Origin: Trichomonas tenax
Taxonomy: Eukaryota > Parabasalia > Trichomonadida > Trichomonadidae
NCBI GenBank assembly: GCA_023091735.1
Contig: JALKBU010000018.1
Span: 62,001-126,000 of the forward strand
Reading direction: 5' to 3'
DNA: 64,000 nucleotides
This document shows positions 31,716 to 42,213 of this stretch, piece after piece. A program made the position numbers and the translations under genes. How positions within the stretch are numbered: position 1 is the stretch's first letter; each line of letters starts with the position of its first letter. The notes beneath the pieces are model-generated. The model was not told the DNA's origin and did no database searches. It worked only from the letters and a program-made list of their open reading frames with translations.

Positions 31716-32015
31716 ATGGATTTCAACTGCTTCCATGCTAGTGCTAGAGATGTTAAGGAATGAGCTGCTATTCGACATAACACAAGACCTTTATATGATA
31801 GCAGCTGCCCATGCAAAAAAACTTCTGAAAATCTAGGCGCAATGCCAGATTTCCCCCTTACAGAAGAAAAATTGATCACCTTTAACCAATACACTACATA
31901 CTGCATGATGTCAGTATTAAGAATAAAAAATTTTATTTCTTCATATTTATCGGTGTTTTACAAATCTTCGCAAAAAGTGGTAATTTATTTTTTTTATAAT
32001 CACGCACAATTTTGA
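31716..32015 (+). pseudogene. Tyrosine recombinase N-terminal (SAM-like) domain, broken
   Basis: One frame runs from an ATG at 31716 to TGA at 32013-32015, interrupted by an in-frame TGA at 31761-31763. After it comes RHNTRPLYDSS, then PDFPLTEEKLITFNQY and LRIKNFISSYLSVFYKSS. That order (N-T-R-x-x-Y-x-S, a P-x-T-x-E-x-L helix, then an I-x-N-x-I-S-x-x-L-S helix) is the core-binding domain of phage-integrase-type tyrosine recombinases. The catalytic domain (R-H-R-Y) does not follow; the frame ends in A+T-rich sequence. Tyrosine recombinases in protists are carried by DIRS, Crypton and related elements. This is a relic. Confidence 0.58.
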
Positions 32016-32358
32016 ATGAACTTGACTATTTTTGGAATTCTCCATTAAATTATATATATTATTTCCATATTTTTAATAAAAACGTAGTTTTAATCGAGTA
32101 AATTTTGAGATACTCGAATCTAGATTTACATTTGCAATTACAGTAACACGTTATATATCCAGTCTGTGTGCTGAATCCGAATATCGCAATTATTTTTTTA
32201 TTAAAGCGTGTTTCACTAATGTCTCTCGACAAAATAATTTATGAAAAAATTCTTTCCTCTCAATTTTTCAATAAGTTACCAAAATCAATTGTTCTGTATA
32301 ATTTTTTCATAACATATGGAATTTTTAAAGTCCAATAAGTTCTCGGTAAGCAGCTGAA

Positions 32359-32397
32359 CCGTTTTTCGAATTGAGCAAAGCTCAATTCGAAAAACGG
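32359..32397. repeat. Perfect hairpin, 18-bp stem and 3-base loop
   Basis: CCGTTTTTCGAATTGAGC pairs exactly with GCTCAATTCGAAAAACGG around an AAA loop. No mismatch occurs. In DNA this is a near-cruciform palindrome; as RNA a very stable hairpin. A purine-rich run follows. It is not next to a known gene's end (nearest gene stop is at 33250 on the other strand). Confidence 0.8.
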
Positions 32398-33249
32398 CGA
32401 AAAAAAAGGAAAAGGTCTAATTTTTTCTTTACTTACGCTCCTTTTTAGAATAAGGTTCCCCATTTTCTTTCATTTTCCTTACAGGTTACTTGAACTGTCA
32501 AAATTCAGCAAAATTCAACTTTATCTATTTCGTATCTATCATTCATTTGGATATCTGTGCTTGATTTCGGAGCTCAGTCGCTGCAATTTTATATCTTTTA
32601 ATTATAGTTACACCTTCACCTCATTTATTTCTATAAATTACTTTAGAGGCTCATCGAGCATGATATATATTTGCATATGCCATTACATAGTACCTCACGT
32701 TACCAATACACATGGAGATCTTGCTGATAACCTTATTTAAATATCGATTTTTTTTGCAATTTTTAACTATTCTCAATTTTTGCAATTTTTAACAATTCAA
32801 AACTGACATGTAAACTTTACATGACATAGTGTTTTTAGCACGAACATAACGTTAAATGCTTGTATATCATCTAAAATACTTTCCAAAACATATATTTAAC
32901 CTCACCATAAACTATATCCAATGTTTCTGAGCTCCAACAGGAATAACTTAATTCAAGATTGAATATTGAACGATGACACATATTGAGAGTAATTTATCTT
33001 TAAAAATTTTGGACAGCAAAGCTATGTTTCAACAATTGGATCTTTATTAGTAATATTTAGAATTATAATTTGAAATTGTTGTTTTATTCCTTTCAATATT
33101 AATATTTATTGAGATAAAGAAGAATGCATCATAAATTTGAGTGTGATGGAATCAAAATTTTAAAAATTCGAAAATATCGAAGAAGATTATTAAAATAAAT
33201 ATTTATACATATATAAAGAAATAAAAAGGTGTCAAGAGAAAAATATACA

Positions 33250-36200
33250 TTAACGCAATTCGAACGAACCGGTGTATTCAATAGCCAATGTGATTAACTT
33301 GAATGCTTTGTGGAATGATGAATATCTTGGCATGTGGAACTGATGGAAGCATGTTGATGATGTAGGCATCTTGTCTAAGCCTTCTGCGCGATCTACTTTC
33401 AAGAATTTCTCGTTATCCTTGAAGTTTGGTGGAAGACGAATTCTTCCTGTTGAGAACTTAAGAAGTAATGATCTCTGTTCTGATGTCATCGTCTCGCAGA
33501 CCTTAAGGAAAATATCTTGTTGTCTGCTGTCCAATCCCTCAAACTGAGTGACTTTACGCAATGCTTCGAATGTGATCTCGCGTTCACCGCAAGCTGCGTA
33601 TTCGAGTGTGCTCCAGTCGAGAGATGTGAGCGGATCGATACCGATGTTTTCCCACATTCCAACTCTGATGGCGTTGAGAGAAGCCTTGAGTTCGTTGATT
33701 CGGAACTCGTTTGCAAGAGAAATGAACTGAGCGCAATTTGATGCTGTGACGAACTCTGTTCTACCACGTTGAATGAGAGGCATTTCGTTACCACGTGCAT
33801 CAGCGATGACGAACTTGTGATTGAGTCTTGCCTTGAACTCCTCATCGCTCATTCCTTCACGCATTGCTTCCTTGAATGACTCTATTGTTGTCTTGTAGTT
33901 GTCATCGATTTCGAGGACTCTTTCAAGCACAACTTCTCCTGAAATGAGATATTCCCAAACAAGTGGTGGGAAGTTGAAGAACTGAACGAGTCCTGTCCTG
34001 ATGCAGATTGCGATGACAGCACCGAAGACTTTATAACGCTCTTCAGCGTTCTTGATGGATGGATGCGGGAGTGGAATGACTGTATCTCTGTACTGTCCAA
34101 CTTCGTTGCGGGCATTCGGTGTTGGAATAACGAGGCCGCAGTTTGGTGAGCAGATATCGAGAGCGAGTTCGCTGACAAGTTCGCGAGCAGGACCACCCGC
34201 ATCTATACCGACCTCGTTCAAGAAGTGGACTTCCCAAGGTTTGTCTGTGTAATCTCTGAAGTGCATTGGGTTCTGGTATATGGAAACCATCTGAGCGATG
34301 AGTGTGACATTGTAGTTTGTTGAAACGCCTTCTCTGACCTCGATAGCAGAGATTCTGTCGATCATGATGTCCGGGCGCTTTGAGTTCTTTCCTTTCTCGA
34401 TGATAATCTGTCTGAGGATGTCGAGTTTGAGCTTTGGAGAAATCATTGGAAGAAGCAACTTCATCGATGGATCCTGCATGATATCCTCCTTTGAAGCGGA
34501 TTTCTTCGAAGAGCCGTCTGTTGGGTCTTTCGTCGTGCCGAAGAACCAGTTGAGGATGAGTAGATAGTGAGCGCGCAAGCAAAGCAAGTTCAACTGCTTT
34601 GTTGATGAGCTCTTAACCATCTGATCTGGGCTGATATCGATCTTCAGGCGTGGAGCTGTGAAGTTGCTGTAAAGGAATGTTGAAAGGATCATTCTGTCTG
34701 TTGTGTTGTCCCAGTTGAACAAGAGGTGTTTGATATCGTCGATGAACCACTCCTTGTTGCTGAGCAAGAAAGCAGTTTGTGGCGGTGAGTCGTTTGAAGT
34801 GAAGTATGGTGTCAATAACTCCCAGACATTTGCATCGTCGTCGATCTCGATGTAGATAATCGAGTTGCCATTCAACTGGAACGCGTGGCCGAGCTTCAAC
34901 TCCATCTTGTTCGACATGTCTTCCTTGAACGAATAGTTCAATTTGATGCTGGATGGAGGAGTCTGTATTTGGATGTTTGCGCTGTGTGGAACTGTTCTGA
35001 TGAATTCAACTCTGAGAATCTTCGAGGAAATGCGCTTCTGGACCGTTGGTGGACACTTTTGTGAGTATTTGACCCAGTTCTTCAATAACTGATAGAATGG
35101 GAATCCATATTGATTGTCTCTTGGCATAAGCAGACGCTTGAGAGTGATGAACAATCTGTCCTTTGGCATGTCGGACTTCATTTCATCTGGAATTGTGTCG
35201 TTCGGGAATACAAAATCATTGCGAGGAATGCTGTTGAGAGAGATTTGATCTGTTTCACTTGCGAAGTATGAGAAGTGGTGCTTCATGTAGAGGAACTCCT
35301 TTTCTTCCCAAAGAGTCTGAAGCTCTTCGATCCAAAGCTGGATCTTCGGGAATGCCTTGAAATCAATGAGTTTGATAACGAGATTGATGTGTGCGAGTGT
35401 ATCATTCTCAATATCGCTTTCCATGATTGGGATGTGCTGGATGAGGAATCCAATGATGTCTGCATAGTATTGTGTGAAGAATGGAGAGTTGCCGATCAAT
35501 GAATCAACAAAGAAATTATAAATTTTTGTTCTGAACTTTTGCATGAGAAGGAATGGAATCTCCTTCTTATAGTGATCGAGTGTGATGACAAAGTACTTGA
35601 AAGACACGACAAGATCGAAAAATGTTCCAAGGAGAGTGATTGTGGAATCCGTCATGAATGGAATCGCGGCAATGCAATTGCCAGGGACTTTATTTTCACG
35701 AGGATTGATGATAAAGCTGTGGCCTTGGACTATCATGATCTTTGGAATTTGCTTCTTCTTCGCATCCTGTGGAGATCCGAATATCTGGCAGTCATCTTGT
35801 GGGGTAGGATTAAGCTGTGTGTGAGTGATGATGAGCCACCTACAAACACCTTGTTTTGTGATTGTCTGTGGACCAACAAGTGTTGATGGATCGATGATAA
35901 TCGCGTAAGGATGATTAACTTTGACAGAGTGGCTTGTGATATCTTGGCCTTCTCTGAACAAGAGATCGCCCCACGCTTCGATGAATTGCTGAACTTTCTT
36001 GTGTTTCTCGATGAAATTGAAAATATTTGTGATAGCGCTCTTCTGCAAGAACTGACTTGACTTTGGTGTCATTACGTTCTGATCAATCAAGTTGAGTTTG
36101 AAGTTAACAGGGCAAATGAACTCTGTGAAGTCGTATGGCTCTATTATAGTCAACAATGAAAGCATACTCTTGAGCAAAGCGTGCTGATCTGTGAAATTGA

Positions 36201-39200
36201 ACTTGACTAATGCTTCCTCAATACCAATTGATGATGGAGAGTAGCACTGAAGAAGAACTGTGGAAAGAAGAGTCTTACGAAGTTTCTGTGCATAGCCAGT
36301 TGCAAAATGATTAAGAATTTCATTCGGAAGGATGCCGAAGTTGTGTGGATGGATTGGTGGAAGTGTGTCACGAGCAACGAATTCCTTCGCTCTGTTAACC
36401 AAAACAACTTTACCAGTGTGTTGATCAACAGTGAAAGTTTTGTGAGGATTGAAGACAGAGGAAATTGGATCATCTGGACTGTTGTTCTTGAGGACATAAT
36501 ATGAACACGACGGTGTTGCAAAGTGGAGAAGCTCTGTTGGCAAAATATTGTTGTTCGCGAAAACAATGCCCTTCTTTGCTTCCTTCTTTATTGGGTTTTC
36601 AATTTTGGTGTTTAGAGTTTCTGTGTTAATCAGCTCTGGTGGATATTCAACAAATTTGTGGTTCGGGTTGTCTAGAGAGTTAAATCTTGAGCATTCAACA
36701 TCTTCTGGTGGAACATATGGATGAGGATTGATGTTCAAGTCATGGATTGTTGAATATGATTTAACAGCACATTGCAAGTTGTTAATCTCTTTAACTGTGA
36801 TGTTCTTTCTGTTGCGCTTGAAGACAATTTTAGCATCCATCGTGCTGGAAAGCTTAGTTTTGCCAATGAGTTCATATTTCAAGTTGGAACCTGGATAAAC
36901 TACGACAACGAAGCAAACCATTGAGGACGGGAATATGTGGGTCTGCAAAACAACGCCGGATTCATCATTAATGATTGAGCACTCCTTCGTGATGTGATTG
37001 AATTTAAGAAGAAGTTTGCACTTCGGAGAAACCTTTGGACCGAGGGCTGTTTTAACTTTTCCTGATATTGTTGACTTGTTCTGTCTTCTGCTGTACATCA
37101 AGCACTTGATATTGGACTCATTGATCGAAAGATGATAGAAACCAACATCATATGATTGCACAATGTCTGCTGCATCAATCTTAAGTGATATATTTTCTGT
37201 TGGTGAGAAAACTTTGGAAATGAAAACATGCAAACCATCCTTTGCAGAAATTGATTTGTCTGTGAATAATAATCCATCTGTATCCTTAACAACTGATGGT
37301 GAAGCATAGAAGAGTTGAGAAATGTTTGTTCTTGGTGTTGTGAAGCCATCATCGTTTGTTGCAAGATGCATCCTGACGATATTCATGAAATCACTGTCAT
37401 AGTTCTCAAATGAGAATTCTGGAAGAACATCGTAAATCTGTTCGTTGACTAATCTGTTGAAGAATGTAAGATCTCTGCAGTATTCATGCATTGATGATAA
37501 TCCATAGTATGATAAGCCTTCAGTGAAATGAGATGGATTGTTCATTGTCAAGAATTTGATGAAGACAGGAACGAGTTTATCATAGAATGGGAAGATGCTT
37601 GGCGTGAATGGTGTAGATGAGATAGATTTGATCTTATCGCCAAATGGAACATTTGTTATTGTGCTTTCAGCTGTGATTGGTAATTGCCAGCAAGTGAGTG
37701 TCTTGTTTGCTTGGTTAATGCTTGTGACATAATACAATATTGAGGAATTGGAATCTTTGATCAACGATGAAAATGAAATAACATCGACAACATTGGAGAG
37801 AATGCCGAAGACTGCATAAAGAAGAATCTGATCACTGAAAATGAACAGATTTGATGGTGCTGCGGCATTGTTTGGTTTGATAAATGTATCTAATATATAA
37901 ACGAAAACATCCATTACATATCTTCCTGTTGGAGAGTTCTCGTTCAAGAATCTTCTGACGAGCTGCATCAACTTAAGGCAGCCAGAGAGAATAATTTCTG
38001 GTGTCTTGCAGAGATTTTCGTGAATAAGAGATTTCTCTGAGATTGCTGGTGTGTTCTTGAGGAATGAGGACTTTCCACCTGAGCAAATTCTGCTGATTTC
38101 ATGGAGAATCCAGTAGAACAAAGAATCCTTCTGTTCGATGCCTTGGCATAACTCACCGATGCAGGAAATATAGCGTGTGTATTCTTGTGGCTGGCAGTTC
38201 ATTAAATGATTGATCAAAATTGATGGATGAATGTTCATTTCCATTCCTGATCTGTAGAACAAAGCGATTGTCTCTGGATCAGCTGGATCGAGATTGCATG
38301 CATCTGCAAGCCTCTGGAACAATGTCTTGAACTCGTTCTGTGCGAAATTCTCTGAGTTCTTTGCTAAGACCCAGAAGAGAGAAACTAAAAGTGAAACGAT
38401 GGAGTTCGAGTTTTGCTTATCGAATTTGCTATTCGTGCCTGTCAAAAACTGAATGAGTTGGATTGTTGGCTCTATGATCAACTTTGGATATTCCTGACCG
38501 ATTGAAAATGCAACATTAGTGAAGAAAGCAATGAAAGTTTGTTGCGAGAAGTCTTCATTAATGTTCAGGATCATGTCATTGACAATACTGATGAGTTTAA
38601 CAGTGTCAGTAACTTCCTTTGGAATTTCTTTGTTCATTGGTGATGAAACGCCAAGAATCAAAGTTTGAATGGCATCGTTAGTTGAGTATCTCTCAAGCAT
38701 AAGGGATGCAATAGAATTGGAGAATGGAGTGAATTTGTTTGATAACATTTCATAGATGTAATCAACAGCTTGAGAAATTGATTCTCTTGCTGTCTGAGCC
38801 TTCTCTATTTGATCGAAGTATTCTTCGATTGTGACATCTGATATCATGAATGATGAAATCTTCTTGGCCATTGTAGAAAAGCTTGATTCGATATCTGACA
38901 TTAATCTCAAGCACGGCTGAAGGTGAACCAAGAAGATGCATTTCTTCATGATCAAATGAATGAACTCTTCATAGCTGTGCCTCATCTGCATTGTTTCGGC
39001 TGGTTCGCTATCTGTTCTTGTGGCCTGCTTGACGAGTCTGATATATCTTCTTGTCTTGTAAACGAACTGAACAATATTCTTGATATACTTTGAAATTTCT
39101 GCTCTCTGGTTTGAGTTAATGTTTATATTCAGTTCACACAAATCCGCGGTTAAACCAAGTTGTTTTGTATATGCAGCAAGAATCACACGCTCGAGATGTC

Positions 39201-42200
39201 TTAAATCTGTCGTGTCAACCTTCTTCATGTGGTCTGGGATGTTTTGATATAAATGATCGATCATTCTCTTGATTGGATTTGTTTCTTCCTTTGCGACAAG
39301 TGATGTTAAGAAGTCCTCTTGTAACTCGGCGTTGTTTGAGAATGATGTTGAATGGAAGTTGAATGAAAGACCTTTGCGAAGTAGCTGCCTGTTTGATGTC
39401 TTCTTGGCTGTGCTGCGTAATATGTCGTCGACATCTGCTGGTGTAAGTTTTGATTCTTTTGTAGGCTGATAAAGCCAGCTGAATGTTGTCGATGACTTCA
39501 TTAATGCTGCGTTCTTCATCAAGCTATCGATGTAGTCAATATAACATGAGTAAACTGAATAGAATAATAAGTTGTGCTGTGGTTGGACTGGTGTTTCGAA
39601 TTTCATTGATTGGATTAGTTTCGATAATTTGATGAATATTTCGTGAATCCTCTTTGTTGCGAAATCAACAATTTGAGGGAATTGTTGGAAGTGGTGTAAC
39701 AACATTATGAACTTCTCGAATATGTTGACATTTGGAATCTTTGCACGAGTTTCTTCGTTATAAACATTTGGAATGTTGTCAAGATGATCCATGAATTGAT
39801 AGAATATCATTGTTGAGAATGTGAAGAAGTTATTCATGAGAATATTTGGACTAATCTCATCATGATGCTGCTTTGGATTGATCATGTATTCTCTGACTGC
39901 CATGAATAAACTTCTCATGTATGTTTCGACGAGTTCTGTTTCTGTTGTCTTTAAGTTTGGATAATCTCTGATAATATTAAAGAATGTACCCTTAATTGTG
40001 TTTCCATCGAAGCAATAAGGATAAATTGACATGTTGTGGATTTTCTGCAAAGTGTAAAGAATGAATTCTGTAGACATCTTCTTGAGAATCTTTGTGAATA
40101 CGGCAGGAAGACTTTCTTTGTTGTTTGTGAATAGCAACGACATTGAATTAACAATTGCGAAGATAACTAAATCATGTGCAAATGAGAATTCTTCATCTTC
40201 AAGAAGTCCAAGTAAAACATGGATTGATTCCACTGAATGGATAAACTTCTGCGGCGTCTGATCTCCGACAACAGAGATCTGAGGATCCATGTTTGACAAG
40301 TTATAATCGAGGAGACGAACTAATGAAAGAAGAATGTGCTTGCAGTCATCTCTTCCAAATCTATCGGACTCTCTCTTTGATTTGAATAATTCTGTATAAA
40401 ATATAATCGAGTTGTTAATAGCATGAATAGCTTCGTTTGTGCAAGGAGCGAAGAATCGTGCTGTTGTTGGTGAATAGTTCTGATTCGATTGAGCTGCGTG
40501 GAACGATAATCCAGAGAAATGAACTGTGTAGAATTCTAAGAAATTGCAAAGTGAATGAAGAACTTCGGAATGTGTCGAAGATGGAGCACATGAGTTAAAC
40601 TCAGCAACATTCATAATATCAGAGCCTGTTAACCATGGAGGTTGACTATTAAATGAAGGAATATGAATAATTCTTCCACTGTTGCAGCCCCAGTAGCAGC
40701 GGTTCCATGGGTCGTATGTGAGAGTTGAAATTGGATGTTCTAAAACAAATTGCGAATCGCAAATATGCTTTCCATCAACTAATGAGAAATGTCTTGCAAA
40801 ATACATATTAGCACCTTCTTCTTGCGACATTAAGCTGAAGAATGAGATTGTAATTCCATTTGTTGCAGAAATCAAATTATTCAAGAATTTTGGTGGGAAA
40901 AGCTCCTCACTAAAAGGCTCTAACAGCGGTGCTTCTGATCTCTCGAAAATGATGAATCTGTGTGATACGAGATAAGGTGGCTTTATCGAGAAAACGCCAA
41001 CGCCGCAAGGTGGATTTAACACGTAGAAGTATTTAGAATCTGTAGCGAAAGGTGGGTAACACTGAGGAATGATATCGAATTCACCATGAATTGAGAATTT
41101 TATCTTTGCATCAAGTTTTTTGAATGGTTTTGCTTGATAAATCGAATACATTGGTATTTTTTGAGAATAAATTAAAATATAGCCGTTTGAATATGTAAGT
41201 GTCATATCATCATTTGGTGATTCGTTCAATTCATCGAGAGAATATTGTTGAAATCTATTTTCATGGCGAGTAATGTTTTTTGATAAATCAACAATTGTAA
41301 GTTTCTTCTTTTTACCGATTATATATAAATGTGTGCCATCAGATGCGATGTATGATGTTTGTTTTAATCCAATTGAGCTAAAATTTGCTAAAACTGTTGA
41401 AGATATAATTTGATTCGTCGGTGGCGCAAAACAAGTGTTTGCAAGGAAGATCGAATTGATTGTTGTCTTTAATTGGTCGAATGAAAAATCATTTGTTTTT
41501 TCTGTTTTTGGCTCTAACGATAAATTTGTAAGACATTGCAATGACTGAATAATAGCAGTAATTTCTCCAGCGCCAAAACCCCATGAAAGCAATCTATAAA
41601 TCGAATTTTCATCAGTGAGATTCTCAGAAAGCTTCGTAGTCATTATAAAGTATGATGGGCTGGGTTTAATTTCGACAAATTGAACAATTTCTTTAAATTT
41701 TAGCAAAAAATTTCGAAAAGTTTCATCATTCTGAATATATTTGGAAACAATGATTGTTTCTTCGGGGATTCTTCTATGGGTGTTAACTATATCGCTTTGT
41801 ATTCCGTTTATTTGTTCATTTATTGCGACAATCCTTCTATATTCGTTCATAAAATATGGATACGCGCGATCTCGTAAAAATCGGAATAAATTTGATAATA
41901 TTTGTATTTGTTTTGGCTTAGATTCGACTTTTGAGCAGAATAAAGGAATCAAAACCTTCGAAAATGCTTCAGACAAACTTGAAGTTGACGAATATGTTAA
42001 ATAATCTGTTAAAATATCATACACCATTTCAGGAGGAGGCAGATTCAGATCTTTCTGAACTTCTTCTTCGGATTTACCGAATAAATCTAATTGGAAAGAT
42101 GTTTTGAGCGGAAGTTCATCAAATCCGACTTCAATAACATTTTGACCTTCTCCACCATAAGCGTCTGCTGTCTGCGGCAGTGATAAACTCTCTTGAGATA

Positions 42201-42213
42201 AATCCTGCCCCAT
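33250..42213 (-). CDS. Giant HECT-type E3 ubiquitin ligase
   Basis: 2987 residues from the ATG at 42213 (MGQDLSQES; the frame is open further up but without an ATG). The C-terminal ~370 residues are a HECT domain: GIDAGGPARELVSELALDI, FFNFPPLVWEYLISGEVV, and the catalytic block MPTSSTCFHQFHMPRYSS with the thioester cysteine at residue 2955 (TGC at 33349-33351). The domain accepts ubiquitin from an E2 and passes it to substrate. The rest is mostly helical repeats, with a propeller-like stretch near 280-560 (HLYIIGKKKKLTIVDLS) and a possible SPRY-like beta region near 1600-1750. The length and layout recall HECTD4/HERC-type ligases, but no RCC1 repeats are clear. MGQDLS offers an N-terminal glycine. 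Confidence 0.93.
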   Translation of the reverse strand: MGQDLSQESLSLPQTADAYGGEGQNVIEVGFDELPLKTSFQLDLFGKSEEEVQKDLNLPPPEMVYDILTDYLTYSSTSSLSEAFSKVLIPLFCSKVESKPKQIQILSNLFRFLRDRAYPYFMNEYRRIVAINEQINGIQSDIVNTHRRIPEETIIVSKYIQNDETFRNFLLKFKEIVQFVEIKPSPSYFIMTTKLSENLTDENSIYRLLSWGFGAGEITAIIQSLQCLTNLSLEPKTEKTNDFSFDQLKTTINSIFLANTCFAPPTNQIISSTVLANFSSIGLKQTSYIASDGTHLYIIGKKKKLTIVDLSKNITRHENRFQQYSLDELNESPNDDMTLTYSNGYILIYSQKIPMYSIYQAKPFKKLDAKIKFSIHGEFDIIPQCYPPFATDSKYFYVLNPPCGVGVFSIKPPYLVSHRFIIFERSEAPLLEPFSEELFPPKFLNNLISATNGITISFFSLMSQEEGANMYFARHFSLVDGKHICDSQFVLEHPISTLTYDPWNRCYWGCNSGRIIHIPSFNSQPPWLTGSDIMNVAEFNSCAPSSTHSEVLHSLCNFLEFYTVHFSGLSFHAAQSNQNYSPTTARFFAPCTNEAIHAINNSIIFYTELFKSKRESDRFGRDDCKHILLSLVRLLDYNLSNMDPQISVVGDQTPQKFIHSVESIHVLLGLLEDEEFSFAHDLVIFAIVNSMSLLFTNNKESLPAVFTKILKKMSTEFILYTLQKIHNMSIYPYCFDGNTIKGTFFNIIRDYPNLKTTETELVETYMRSLFMAVREYMINPKQHHDEISPNILMNNFFTFSTMIFYQFMDHLDNIPNVYNEETRAKIPNVNIFEKFIMLLHHFQQFPQIVDFATKRIHEIFIKLSKLIQSMKFETPVQPQHNLLFYSVYSCYIDYIDSLMKNAALMKSSTTFSWLYQPTKESKLTPADVDDILRSTAKKTSNRQLLRKGLSFNFHSTSFSNNAELQEDFLTSLVAKEETNPIKRMIDHLYQNIPDHMKKVDTTDLRHLERVILAAYTKQLGLTADLCELNININSNQRAEISKYIKNIVQFVYKTRRYIRLVKQATRTDSEPAETMQMRHSYEEFIHLIMKKCIFLVHLQPCLRLMSDIESSFSTMAKKISSFMISDVTIEEYFDQIEKAQTARESISQAVDYIYEMLSNKFTPFSNSIASLMLERYSTNDAIQTLILGVSSPMNKEIPKEVTDTVKLISIVNDMILNINEDFSQQTFIAFFTNVAFSIGQEYPKLIIEPTIQLIQFLTGTNSKFDKQNSNSIVSLLVSLFWVLAKNSENFAQNEFKTLFQRLADACNLDPADPETIALFYRSGMEMNIHPSILINHLMNCQPQEYTRYISCIGELCQGIEQKDSLFYWILHEISRICSGGKSSFLKNTPAISEKSLIHENLCKTPEIILSGCLKLMQLVRRFLNENSPTGRYVMDVFVYILDTFIKPNNAAAPSNLFIFSDQILLYAVFGILSNVVDVISFSSLIKDSNSSILYYVTSINQANKTLTCWQLPITAESTITNVPFGDKIKSISSTPFTPSIFPFYDKLVPVFIKFLTMNNPSHFTEGLSYYGLSSMHEYCRDLTFFNRLVNEQIYDVLPEFSFENYDSDFMNIVRMHLATNDDGFTTPRTNISQLFYASPSVVKDTDGLLFTDKSISAKDGLHVFISKVFSPTENISLKIDAADIVQSYDVGFYHLSINESNIKCLMYSRRQNKSTISGKVKTALGPKVSPKCKLLLKFNHITKECSIINDESGVVLQTHIFPSSMVCFVVVVYPGSNLKYELIGKTKLSSTMDAKIVFKRNRKNITVKEINNLQCAVKSYSTIHDLNINPHPYVPPEDVECSRFNSLDNPNHKFVEYPPELINTETLNTKIENPIKKEAKKGIVFANNNILPTELLHFATPSCSYYVLKNNSPDDPISSVFNPHKTFTVDQHTGKVVLVNRAKEFVARDTLPPIHPHNFGILPNEILNHFATGYAQKLRKTLLSTVLLQCYSPSSIGIEEALVKFNFTDQHALLKSMLSLLTIIEPYDFTEFICPVNFKLNLIDQNVMTPKSSQFLQKSAITNIFNFIEKHKKVQQFIEAWGDLLFREGQDITSHSVKVNHPYAIIIDPSTLVGPQTITKQGVCRWLIITHTQLNPTPQDDCQIFGSPQDAKKKQIPKIMIVQGHSFIINPRENKVPGNCIAAIPFMTDSTITLLGTFFDLVVSFKYFVITLDHYKKEIPFLLMQKFRTKIYNFFVDSLIGNSPFFTQYYADIIGFLIQHIPIMESDIENDTLAHINLVIKLIDFKAFPKIQLWIEELQTLWEEKEFLYMKHHFSYFASETDQISLNSIPRNDFVFPNDTIPDEMKSDMPKDRLFITLKRLLMPRDNQYGFPFYQLLKNWVKYSQKCPPTVQKRISSKILRVEFIRTVPHSANIQIQTPPSSIKLNYSFKEDMSNKMELKLGHAFQLNGNSIIYIEIDDDANVWELLTPYFTSNDSPPQTAFLLSNKEWFIDDIKHLLFNWDNTTDRMILSTFLYSNFTAPRLKIDISPDQMVKSSSTKQLNLLCLRAHYLLILNWFFGTTKDPTDGSSKKSASKEDIMQDPSMKLLLPMISPKLKLDILRQIIIEKGKNSKRPDIMIDRISAIEVREGVSTNYNVTLIAQMVSIYQNPMHFRDYTDKPWEVHFLNEVGIDAGGPARELVSELALDICSPNCGLVIPTPNARNEVGQYRDTVIPLPHPSIKNAEERYKVFGAVIAICIRTGLVQFFNFPPLVWEYLISGEVVLERVLEIDDNYKTTIESFKEAMREGMSDEEFKARLNHKFVIADARGNEMPLIQRGRTEFVTASNCAQFISLANEFRINELKASLNAIRVGMWENIGIDPLTSLDWSTLEYAACGEREITFEALRKVTQFEGLDSRQQDIFLKVCETMTSEQRSLLLKFSTGRIRLPPNFKDNEKFLKVDRAEGLDKMPTSSTCFHQFHMPRYSSFHKAFKLITLAIEYTGSFELR

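Larger units (their letters stand above)
29755..33249. other. Gene-poor 3.5 kb region with inverted repeats and a recombinase relic
   Basis: Contains the 22-bp inverted repeat (29905-30012), the recombinase fragment (31716-32015), the perfect hairpin (32359-32397) and a cluster of CATGTAA motifs (30992, 31012, 31032, 31063, 32805, 32816). A frame at 30073-30273 includes ARKIMNEGKSYRKLK, faintly like the start of a transposase helix-turn-helix, but too short to call. Confidence 0.45.

Noticed and set aside
31603..31836. 77-codon frame overlapping the recombinase relic
   Set aside because: A different frame over the same bases; the recombinase reading has recognisable motif order and this one does not.
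33486..35886. Several 60-180 codon frames on both strands
   Set aside because: They lie inside the HECT ligase gene in other frames and have serine- or histidine-rich shadow composition.
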